A stretch of 5,236 nucleotides of DNA from an uncultured Lachnospiraceae bacterium. Its GTDB lineage: Bacteria; Bacillota; Clostridia; Lachnospirales; Lachnospiraceae. This document shows, piece after piece, positions 1 through 5,236 of this stretch. Under the pieces are notes generated by a model. It did not search any database, was not told the origin of the DNA, and saw only the letters and a list, made by a program, of their open reading frames with translations. Where the stretch lies: contig CAJTXN010000034.1 of the NCBI GenBank assembly GCA_910583605.1, positions 1 through 5,236 on the forward strand, written 5' to 3'. The stretch's first letter is position 1; each line of letters opens with the position of its first letter. The position numbers were made by a program, and so were the translations under genes.

Positions 1-55
1 GGTGATATTGGATCCGGGACTGGTGCAGAAGGCGTTTTGGGAGATTATCCAGTGG
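1..55 (+). repeat. Pre-toxin junction repeat, copy 1
   Basis: Bases 1-55 align without gaps to 2169-2223 and differ only at 5 (A against G) and 25 (G against A). They encode LDPGLVQKAFWEIIQW in both places. Homology stops right after the TGG codon for Trp, where the two toxin domains begin. The repeat may extend left of the window. Confidence 0.9.
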
Positions 56-319
56 GCAGAAGGAGAATCTAATGCTTATTACAAAGAGGGACTTGAAAAT
101 GTACCAAATGAATGGAATGAGATTGAAGTACTTGAGGATAAAGTTAAGAGTGAATCATTTAAAGAATTTTTAAGAAATCAAGGGAAAAGTACCAAGGGTT
201 GGAAAAAAGTTATGGAAAAATGGGCTTCTCCTGATGGAAAAATTTATCAAAGACACTATTGGACTAATGGAGTGGATTTTTACTATCATGAGGGTATAAT
301 AGAATTTTTTCCACATTAA
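2..319 (+). CDS. Rhs-type protein C-terminal toxin tip 1 (5' partial)
   Basis: This is the tail of a protein whose start lies left of the window. Residues 1-18 (ending in AFWEIIQW) match almost exactly the segment that precedes the second toxin tip, so they are the conserved end of the Rhs pre-toxin region. The GTG at 2 is an internal Val codon, not a start. Everything after Trp18, about 87 residues, is unrelated to the other tip and is the variable toxin domain. It is charged and helical at first, then has a compact C-terminal part with GWKKV (67-71) and RHYWTNG (84-90) followed by YYHEG (94-98). His85, His96 and Glu97 are plausible active-site candidates, as in small nuclease toxins. I cannot name the family; a BECR-type RNase is only a guess. 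The tip is AT-rich compared with the Rhs core. A candidate immunity gene follows at 477. Confidence 0.75.
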   Translation: MILDPGLVQKAFWEIIQWAEGESNAYYKEGLENVPNEWNEIEVLEDKVKSESFKEFLRNQGKSTKGWKKVMEKWASPDGKIYQRHYWTNGVDFYYHEGIIEFFPH

Positions 320-476
320 GATTTTAGATATGTATAGTTATTAAAATAGTAAAGGAGTTATGCATAGAAGTTTTACATAGTGTACTGTGTATGTGGCAAG
401 TTTACATAGTTTATATAAACTTGTTGCATACATGGATAAATATGAAATACTTTAATAAAGGCATAAAAAAGTAGAT
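320..476 (+). other. AT-rich gap between toxin tip 1 and the immunity candidate
   Basis: No gene longer than a few codons is visible. An AAAGGAG ribosome-site-like motif (351-357) precedes an ATG at 360 that reads only six codons (MHRSFT) before TAG, so it may be a relic of a lost gene start. The ten bases TTTACATAGT occur twice (372-381 and 401-410), and a hairpin lies at 397-423. I see no promoter good enough to call. Confidence 0.5.
397..423 (+). other. Hairpin, 8-bp perfect stem
   Basis: CAAGTTTA (397-404) pairs with TAAACTTG (416-423) around an 11-base loop. The stem is AT-rich and is not followed by a run of T, so it is a poor intrinsic terminator. It could be a weak terminator, an attenuator-like element before the immunity gene, or a decayed mobile-element end. 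Confidence 0.4.
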
Positions 477-1169
477 ATGTTAGTTAATTCAAAAATATTA
501 GAGCAGAAGATAGATCAATATTATAACAAAATAATATCAAAGCATGATTTAGGATTGTGGTCAATGGAAGCTTATTATACATTAATGAAAGGTGAATACA
601 TAGAGATTGAAAAATTACAAATATATCATTTTCTTAGGAAAATATCAACTTTTCATATTAAACCAAATAATTTAACAGATGAGTATCCATGTAGTGATGA
701 GGAAGTATTGGAAATAAAGGAAATATTGTGTGGAAGAAAAGATATATATTTTACATTTAACATTAAAATATTCAAAAATATCTACTCAAGTGAAATATAT
801 AAATCTAAATTAGATGATTTTAAAAGGCTAAAAAAAGTTATAAATGAAATATCCATGGATTATATATCTCAATCACAAGTAAAAATATTAACACAATATG
901 CTAATCAAAAGTTAGATGGAATAAAATCTTTAGTAGAACTTTTTGAGTATCATATAAAAGGGATTATAGCAGAAAATATTGATTTTGAAGAGGAAGCGTT
1001 GGACTATAGGCAATCTGTGGGAATTTATGTGGGAGGAAGCAGCATAAATCAAATAAATTTTATTCCTAATTTAAACAAGCTTCTGGAATGTGTTATGGGA
1101 GATTTCTTTTTTAGAGTTTCTATTGTTTATAAAAGAGGTGTGCCTAATTTATCACTTATTTTATTGTAA
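477..1169 (+). CDS. Putative immunity protein for toxin tip 1 (230 aa, unrecognised family)
   Basis: I do not recognise the family; the call rests on position, immediately downstream of a toxin tip and on the same strand. ATG 477 is the first start after an in-frame TAA at 456-458. Its ribosome site is poor: only AAAGG at 457-461, far upstream. The protein has no signal peptide or membrane segment, so it should be cytoplasmic, as expected for an antitoxin acting inside the cell. Residues 1-60 and 105-175 look mainly helical. The C-terminal third (about 180-230: VGIYVGG, then GDFFFRVSIVYKRGVPNLSLI) looks like beta strands around a short helix. It is AT-rich like the toxin tips. At 230 residues it is larger than many immunity proteins. 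It could instead be a bystander gene carried with the cassette. Confidence 0.6.
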   Translation: MLVNSKILEQKIDQYYNKIISKHDLGLWSMEAYYTLMKGEYIEIEKLQIYHFLRKISTFHIKPNNLTDEYPCSDEEVLEIKEILCGRKDIYFTFNIKIFKNIYSSEIYKSKLDDFKRLKKVINEISMDYISQSQVKILTQYANQKLDGIKSLVELFEYHIKGIIAENIDFEEEALDYRQSVGIYVGGSSINQINFIPNLNKLLECVMGDFFFRVSIVYKRGVPNLSLILL

Positions 1170-1240
1170 ATGAAAACTCTAATCCCTTAACTATGCTGGG
1201 GCGTATAGAGTAAATAAAAAGATGCTGATATTATAAAAAA
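1170..1240 (+). other. Spacer between the immunity candidate and the IS remnant
   Basis: There is no convincing gene here. ACTCTA (1176-1181) and TAGAGT (1206-1211) can pair across a 24-base loop, too loose and too long to call a terminator. The stretch ends in an A-rich run (1235-1240) just before the probable left end of the IS200-like remnant. Confidence 0.35.
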
Positions 1241-1372
1241 GCCACCTGTGATAGGATGAGTAAGTCAAATTCAAGGAACAGGAGGTGCCCATAATGGACA
1301 AGAAAGGTTTATCACATACTACATAGAAGTGCCAGGACCATATCATAGTGGATTTATATCGTTCTGGCAAAG
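1241..1372 (+). mobile_element. Remnant of an IS200/IS605-type element (left end and transposase start)
   Basis: The stretch begins with GCCACCTGTG (1241-1250), whose CACCT can pair with AGGTG at 1283-1287 in an imperfect stem. Subterminal hairpins of this kind are typical of IS200/IS605 ends. A strong AGGAGG ribosome site (1280-1285) and an ATG at 1294 follow, and the first codons resemble the start of Y1 transposases of this family. Only the beginning remains; the catalytic HUH and Tyr region and the right end are absent. The remnant runs without a gap into the Rhs fragment, so its right limit (about 1365-1382) is approximate. Confidence 0.6.
1294..1365 (+). pseudogene. tnpA: tnpA fragment of an IS200-type transposase
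   Basis: Translation from ATG 1294 gives MDKKGLSHTT, a TAG stop (1324-1326), then KCQDHIIV. Family members typically start MDKxSLSHTxWNCKYHIVF, so the stop appears to replace the conserved Trp codon (TGG to TAG), and a base shift after the HII codons also seems to disturb the frame. Only about the first 24 of the usual 130-150 codons are present. The AGGAGG site lies 8 bases before the ATG. The comparison is to my memory of the family, not to a search, but the LSHT...KC..HI pattern is distinctive. Confidence 0.65.
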
Positions 1373-1735
1373 CAGGTCAAACGGTATGGATATGATCTGT
1401 CGGGGCATATGGTGTCCGCAGTGGTAGAGACCGCAGAAGGGAAAGCAGAGGAAACCTATGGATATGACTGGGAAGGCGTCAGAATCCGGAAACAGGCAGA
1501 AGGCGTGATCACCCGTTATGTGAATGACAAGTTGGGTTCTTATACGCAGGTACTGGTGGAGAAGAAGGTTTCCGATGGAAGGATTACGGAAGATGGGAAG
1601 CCGGAAGATTCGAAAGAGAATATCGTTTATTATACAAGAGGAAGACAGCTGGTGTGCCGGTCAGAGGCCACTGAACCGGAACGGGATGCAGCCGGTGATG
1701 TCCGGTGGTATCTGTATGACGGGCAAGGTATATGA
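1373..1735 (+). pseudogene. Rhs core fragment 'copy A', headless and frameshifted
   Basis: Homology to copy B starts weakly at 1373 and clearly at 1383, where the frame reads YGYDLSGHMV as in copy B at 4414. No Rhs start codon, signal or YD-repeat array lies upstream, because the IS remnant abuts it; the first ATG in frame is internal (1409). Bases 1383-1725 align to 4412-4754 without gaps and, by hand count, with about 24 differences. After CGGGCA (1720-1725) the sequence jumps to the equivalent of 4918, losing 163 bases that would encode the GLYYLRAR part of the core signature. Because 163 is not a multiple of three, the frame shifts and ends at TGA 1733-1735. Neither an RBS nor a promoter is visible for this piece, so it is probably not made as a protein. 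Confidence 0.85.
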
Positions 1736-1860
1736 ATCCGCTGACGGCTACATTTACGCAGAGAGACAGTTATGAAGGGGAGCTGGAGAGTCCGCTGACG
1801 CAGAACAGGTATCTGTATGCGGGGGGAAATCCGGTGATGTATTCGGACCCGAGTGGGAAT
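1383..1860 (+). repeat. Rhs core-end duplication, copy A
   Basis: It is homologous to 4412-5052 with one 163-base deletion. Left of the deletion (343 bases) there are about 24 differences by hand count. From 1726 to 1850 I see only one (base 1800). Homology fades after the DPSGN codons at about 1860. Confidence 0.9.
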
Positions 1861-2520
1861 AATTTTAGTTTTGGAGAAGCCTTAACTACCCTTAGTGTGA
1901 TGGATGTTTTGTGCGGCAGTATGTTTATGCTTGGCGGATATGCAGCGGCACAGGCAGGGACTTTAATGCTGAAGGCTATGGTGAGTACGATTGAGTTCAA
2001 TGGTCTTGGAAATCAGTTTGTGCATTGGTTTACAGAAATAACGGAACAGGAGACGTATATCCCGATCTTTGTGGCGGATGAGGCTGTTAAGAGGATAATC
2101 ATTGATTTGATACCGGAGAGTAAGCCGTTTTTTGAAGTGATGCCGGAGTATGACGGGGAGAGACAGACGGTGGTATTGGATCCGGGACTGGTACAGAAGG
2201 CGTTTTGGGAGATTATCCAGTGGAATAAAAATAATGTTTCTAATGATTATGTAAAAATAGAAGGAAGGGGATCAACTGGACGAACAATACCATGTGATGT
2301 GATTGAAGAAATAGCAATGGATAATACAAAAAGAAATCCTTTTGACCCAGGAGAAGGAAATGTAGCAAGAAAGATAATTGAAAGTTTAAATGATGAACGT
2401 TGGAAAGATTGGGAAAAGTGGGAAATTGTATATAGAACTAAATATAATCGTAACATTACCATTCATTTTTCATATGACCCAATTAATAATTTATTTGATG
2501 ACTTTAAATTTAAAAACTAA
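1732..2520 (+). CDS. Orphan Rhs tip with toxin domain 2 (262 aa, distal part of copy A)
   Basis: This frame resumes the Rhs protein after the 163-base deletion. Residues 1-43 are the end of the core (MNPLTATFTQRDSYEG, then YLYAGGNPVMYSDPSGN). Residues 44-164 are the pre-toxin region, with a hydrophobic stretch at about 54-85 and the conserved LDPGLVQKAFWEIIQW end. Residues 165-262 are toxin domain 2, rich in charge and Trp, with GRGSTGRTI (178-186), DPGEGN (205-210) and a C-terminus containing NITIHFSYDP (241-250) and DDFKFK. His245 within the IHFSYDP strand is a plausible catalytic residue, but I cannot name the family. The ATG at 1732 overlaps the TGA of the upstream piece (ATGA), which would permit translational coupling; AAGG at 1725-1728 is only a weak ribosome site. 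It lacks the secretion and delivery parts, so it is probably an archived tip, although a cytoplasmic product could exist. Its immunity candidate starts 49 bases downstream. Confidence 0.75.
   Translation: MNPLTATFTQRDSYEGELESPLTQNRYLYAGGNPVMYSDPSGNNFSFGEALTTLSVMDVLCGSMFMLGGYAAAQAGTLMLKAMVSTIEFNGLGNQFVHWFTEITEQETYIPIFVADEAVKRIIIDLIPESKPFFEVMPEYDGERQTVVLDPGLVQKAFWEIIQWNKNNVSNDYVKIEGRGSTGRTIPCDVIEEIAMDNTKRNPFDPGEGNVARKIIESLNDERWKDWEKWEIVYRTKYNRNITIHFSYDPINNLFDDFKFKN
2169..2223 (+). repeat. Pre-toxin junction repeat, copy 2
   Basis: This is the partner of 1-55, with 53 of 55 bases identical. It encodes the last pre-toxin residues before toxin domain 2, and similarity between the two tips ends directly after the Trp codon at 2221-2223. 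It could serve as a homologous crossover site for swapping toxin domains. Confidence 0.9.
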
Positions 2521-2558
2521 TAAGAAATTGTAGAATATTGTGTTGATAATTTGAATTT

Positions 2559-2565
2559 AGGAGGT
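2559..2565 (+). promoter_or_regulatory. Strong ribosome binding site for immunity candidate 2
   Basis: AGGAGGT ends four bases before ATG 2570. It is one of the few near-perfect ribosome sites in the window and fixes the start of the 125-residue gene, suggesting it is translated well. Confidence 0.8.
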
Positions 2566-2569
2566 ACAA

Positions 2570-2947
2570 ATGTTAGTTAAGTGTATAAATTCTTTTAGAA
2601 ATCAGATAAGAGTGGAAAGTATTTATTTGGTTCTTGAAGTTTTAATAAAACGAACCAATAATATGATCAGCTATAGAATTATTGATGAAGATGGATATCC
2701 GGCTATATATGATGCAGATAACTTTATAATAGTATCAAATAATATGAATCATTTTTCAATATTTTTAGATAACAAAATGCTTATTTTATCACATACTTTA
2801 ATTCTTAATTCAGAATTAAACAAGAAGCATATTGAAGGATTCTGGGGATTATTTATTGAGGATGATACAGAGGCCAGAACATTATTACAAAAAGTGATAG
2901 ATAATTTAGTTTTGGAAGAAAATATATCATCAGCAATATTAAATTGA
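2570..2947 (+). CDS. Putative immunity protein for toxin tip 2 (125 aa)
   Basis: This small cytoplasmic-looking protein follows toxin tip 2 by 49 bases on the same strand, the standard place for an immunity gene. Its N-terminal half (KCINSF at 4-9, then YRIIDEDGYPAIYDADNF at 35-52) resembles a common small beta-barrel type of phage and accessory proteins, whose usual pattern is KCI..., a YEV-like strand, then YRIIDDxGxxYLYP. The C-terminal half has HIEGFWGLFIEDDTEA (87-102), a Trp-containing acidic helix that would suit binding a basic toxin. There is no signal peptide or membrane span. The strong ribosome site and intact frame suggest it is still functional even though the adjoining Rhs copy is broken. 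That would be expected if it protects against siblings carrying the same tip. Family assignment is tentative. Confidence 0.7.
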   Translation: MLVKCINSFRNQIRVESIYLVLEVLIKRTNNMISYRIIDEDGYPAIYDADNFIIVSNNMNHFSIFLDNKMLILSHTLILNSELNKKHIEGFWGLFIEDDTEARTLLQKVIDNLVLEENISSAILN

Positions 2948-3012
2948 GTAATAGATTTAATGAGGGAATACTGAACCATAGTCAAGTGAGTAGACACAAT
3001 TATTAGAAAAAA
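2948..3012 (+). other. Spacer before Rhs copy B
   Basis: This is noncoding sequence with no terminator-like hairpin. Rhs coding homology begins abruptly at 3013, just after an in-frame TAG (3004-3006). GTCAAGTGAGTAGACAC (2981-2997) vaguely resembles insertion-sequence ends, but no second end or transposase is seen. Confidence 0.35.
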
Positions 3013-3579
3013 TATGATGAAAACGGCAGGGTACTTGCCATGATCGACGAGAACGGCAGACGTACCGCATATAGTTATGATGCTTTGGGAAATGTCAGCG
3101 CCGTCAGTTATCCCGATGGTACCACCGAAATATTTACCTATGATGCCAACGGAAATCTGACGGCAGTAACGGCGCCGGATGGTTCTGTCACCCGGATGGA
3201 ATATGATGCCCGTTCCCGTCTGGTGAAGGAAACCGATTCCTACGGAATGGCCATGCTGTATGGGTATGACAATGCCAACCGTCTGACTTCCGTTACGGAC
3301 GGGGAAGGAAATACCACAACTTATGAATATGACAACCTTGGGGAATTGATTGCAGTTACGGATGTAAATGGAGCCGTTATCACCTATGAGTATGACAGTC
3401 TGGGCCGGCGGATTTCCGAAACCGATGGTATGGGAAGGCTTCATACCTGGGAGTATGACACCGCCGGAAATCTGGCGGCAGAGGTATCCGCTGCCGGAAT
3501 CCGCACCTGTTATACCTATGATGCACAGGATTTTCTGATTCGTACCGTCCGTTACCCGGCGGGCTGGGAAGATGGTTCC
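3013..3579 (+). repeat. Regular YD-repeat array, nine units of 63 bases
   Basis: The Tyr codons of successive YD motifs lie at 3013, 3076, 3139, 3202, 3265, 3328, 3391, 3454 and 3517, an exact 63-base (21-residue) period. Units follow the pattern YDxxGxLxxVTxxxGxxxxYxY. Further units, less regular, follow at 3610 (RD), 3670, 3733, 3808, 3871 (YN) and 3934. Confidence 0.9.
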
Positions 3580-5236
3580 ACAGAGCCTACAGAAACTACG
3601 GTTTATACCAGAGATTCGGCAGGGCGGCTGACGGCTGTTACGAATGTGGACGGAACCGTACATTATGTTTATGACGGTCTGGGCAGACTGATTTCCGTTA
3701 CGGACTGCAGCGGAGATACTTTGTCCTATACCTATGACGAATATGGAAGAAAATCTTCGGTGACTGCCCGGGGAGAAGACGAGGGTTATGGAAGTACCGT
3801 TTATGAATATGATAAATACGGCAGAATGACAAAGGTCAGCGACAGTTATGGGAATACAATTGTTTATTTTTACAATGTGGACGGAACGTTAAACCGGGAG
3901 TCCAGAAATAATGGTTTAACTACTGTTTATGAGTATGATGTCTGCGGTTTCGTAAAAAAGATAAAAACCATTGACGCAGCAGAGCATTGTGTGACAGAAT
4001 ATAATTATGTCACGGGAACCAATGGGGAAGTGCTGGAAATCCATGAAACAGCAGTAAATGCGGAAGGGGAGCAGGAGGAAACGACTACCCTGTACGGATA
4101 TGACAGTCTGAATCGTCTGGTGTCGGAGATGATACAAAATACAGCAGGAGCGGTAACATTTTCTTACGGATATGATGCGGTATCCAACCGGGTATCACAG
4201 ACCGTCCGCTTTGAGGGAGATGTGGAGCGGCTGCTGGATTCGGAGGCAAAGGAGGAGTTACAGGAAGGAAGTATTACCTATACTTATAATGAGCGGAACC
4301 AGCTGGTAAAAGAACAACTGGAGACCACCGATGGAAACGCTCATGTCACGGAATATATTTATGACGGAGACGGGAATCTGCTGCAGGAGATATCCGAGGA
4401 CCAGGTTCAGTGGTATGGGTATGATTTGTCGGGACATATGGTGTCCGCAGTGGCAGAAACCGCAGAAGGGAAAGCAGAGGAATCCTATGGATATGACTGG
4501 GAAGGCGCCAGAATCCGGAAACAGGCAGAAGGTGTGATCACCCATTATGTAAATGATAAGTCAGGGACATATACGCAGGTACTGGTGGAGAAGAAGGTTT
4601 CCGATGGAAGAAATACGGAAGATGGGAAGCCGGAAGATTCGAATGAGAATATCGTTTATTATACAAGAGGAAGACAGCTTGTGTGCCGGTCAGAGGTCGT
4701 TGAACCGGAACGGGATGCAACCGGTGATGTCCGGTGGTATCTGTATGACGGGCATGGAAATGTGAGAAATCTTGCGGATCAGAGCGGTGGATTGACGGAC
4801 CGTTATTGTTATAATGCGTATGGTATCCGGCTGGTTAAATGCGGGGATACGGAGAATATGTATTATTACTGCGGGGAGCAGATGGATGAGGCTACAGGTC
4901 TTTATTATCTGCGGGCAAGGTATATGAATCCGCTGACGGCTACATTTACGCAGAGAGACAGTTATGAAGGGGAGCTGGAGAGTCCGCTGACACAGAACAG
5001 GTATCTGTATGCGGGGGGAAATCCGGTGATGTATTCGGACCCGGGTGGAAATGAGCTTACTATTCAGGGAATGTTAACATCAGTGGAAGGTCTTGCAATT
5101 ATTAGTGCTGTAATGGTAGTATCATACCATAATCTATTTGCATCTAATCTTCAGATGAAGGCACAGATGTATGTGTTGGAGATGAATGGACTTACTAATC
5201 GATTTGTTAATAAGTTTGTAAGTGAAATAGAAAAGA
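3013..5236 (+). CDS. Rhs/YD-repeat core fragment 'copy B' (headless, runs off the right edge)
   Basis: One frame is open from just after the TAG at 3004-3006 to the window end, about 741 codons. The first ATG is 3040, with only a weak AGGG (3028-3031) upstream, and it falls inside a YD repeat. The natural N-terminus (signal and delivery modules) is therefore missing, and this is a displaced fragment. Nine YD motifs at 3013-3522 are spaced exactly 21 codons apart, and degenerate repeats continue to about 4425. YD repeats form the beta-sheet cocoon that encloses the toxin in Rhs and TcC proteins. The Rhs core signature follows (GLYYLRARYMNP near 4894-4932, YLYAGGNPVMYSDPGGN 5002-5052). After it comes a pre-toxin domain with a hydrophobic stretch (about 5080-5140) and EMNGLTNRFVNKF, related to but different from the copy A pre-toxin. 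The toxin lies beyond the window. It could be an archived donor or the tail of an IS-disrupted gene. Confidence 0.85.
4749..4754 (+). repeat. CGGGCA hexamer, left deletion endpoint equivalent
   Basis: CGGGCA at 4749-4754 recurs at 4912-4917, 163 bases later. Copy A has a single CGGGCA (1720-1725), with left-copy sequence before it and right-copy sequence after it. This is the signature of deletion between short direct repeats. Confidence 0.85.
4912..4917 (+). repeat. CGGGCA hexamer, right deletion endpoint equivalent
   Basis: This is the second hexamer, inside the LRAR codons of the Rhs core signature. Sequence after it (AGGTATATGAAT) is what follows the hexamer in copy A. Confidence 0.85.

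Larger units (their letters stand above)
4412..5052 (+). repeat. Rhs core-end duplication, copy B (complete)
   Basis: This is the partner of 1383-1860 and retains the 163 bases missing there. It covers the last core repeats, the GLYYLRARY signature and the DPGGN end. Downstream of 5052 the two pre-toxin regions are only distantly similar at protein level. Confidence 0.9.

Noticed and set aside
372..410. Possible CRISPR or iteron from the TTTACATAGT pair
   Set aside because: Only two ten-base copies exist, without regular spacing or further units.
1176..1211. Possible terminator after the 230-residue gene
   Set aside because: The stem is six AT-rich pairs around a 24-base loop and has no T run, so it is too weak to call.
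1524..1775. An 83-codon + frame with Arg-rich product, echoed at 4553-4765
   Set aside because: The two look conserved only because the underlying Rhs core is duplicated; they are in a different frame from the Rhs protein and have no start signals.
1770..2000. Short - strand open frames at 1770-2000, 2247-2462, 3916-4137, 4258-4545 and 4538-4720
   Set aside because: All lie opposite well-supported + strand coding sequence and show no independent motifs or ribosome sites.
2749..3663. A 304-codon open frame on the - strand
   Set aside because: It is the reverse of the regular YD repeats and the end of the immunity gene. The repetitive Gly/Ile-rich product and lack of a ribosome site mark it as a shadow of the + strand genes.
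4331..4537. A 68-codon + frame inside copy B
   Set aside because: It is out of frame with the continuous Rhs reading frame and has no family features.

Overview
The window is a string of Rhs/YD-repeat polymorphic-toxin pieces. It reads, left to right, as at least three C-terminal toxin tips, two of them followed by a candidate immunity gene. It holds no intact Rhs gene. All convincing genes are on the + strand. The Rhs core is GC-richer (3421-3480 has 34 G/C in 60), while the tips and immunity genes are AT-rich (121-180 has 15 G/C in 60). The core style (YD repeats, a GLYYLRARY signature, a DPxGN end, then a hydrophobic pre-toxin stretch), the strong AGGAGG-type ribosome sites and the IS200-like remnant suggest a Firmicute, probably a Clostridia/Lachnospiraceae-type gut anaerobe. 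That assignment is inference, not proof.

Region 1 (1-1240): the window opens inside an Rhs protein at its pre-toxin/toxin junction. A short toxin tip ends at 319, a 157-base AT-rich gap carries a hairpin, and a 230-residue candidate immunity protein follows (477-1169). Region 2 (1241-1372): a decayed 5' end of an IS200/IS605-type transposase sits directly against the next Rhs fragment. Region 3 (1373-2947): Rhs fragment 'copy A' is headless and has lost 163 bases between two CGGGCA hexamers, which breaks its frame. Its distal part survives as a 262-residue ORF starting at 1732 and ending in a second toxin tip. A 125-residue candidate immunity gene with a strong ribosome site follows (2570-2947). 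Region 4 (3013-5236): 'copy B' is a longer headless Rhs fragment, open through the right edge, with YD repeats at an exact 63-base period, the full Rhs core signature and the start of a third, different pre-toxin domain.

How it fits together: in known Rhs/WapA/CDI-type systems a large secreted or surface-delivered protein carries a variable C-terminal toxin, and a small downstream gene neutralises it in the producer and its kin. Displaced 'orphan' tips downstream of a main gene are a recognised feature of such loci and can be recombined onto the main gene. Here two tips share a 55-base entry segment (1-55 and 2169-2223, 53 of 55 identical) and then diverge completely. Copies A and B share the core end (1383-1860 against 4412-5052). 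These repeats are the likely crossover points of a toxin-switching archive. The toxin activities are not identified from sequence alone.
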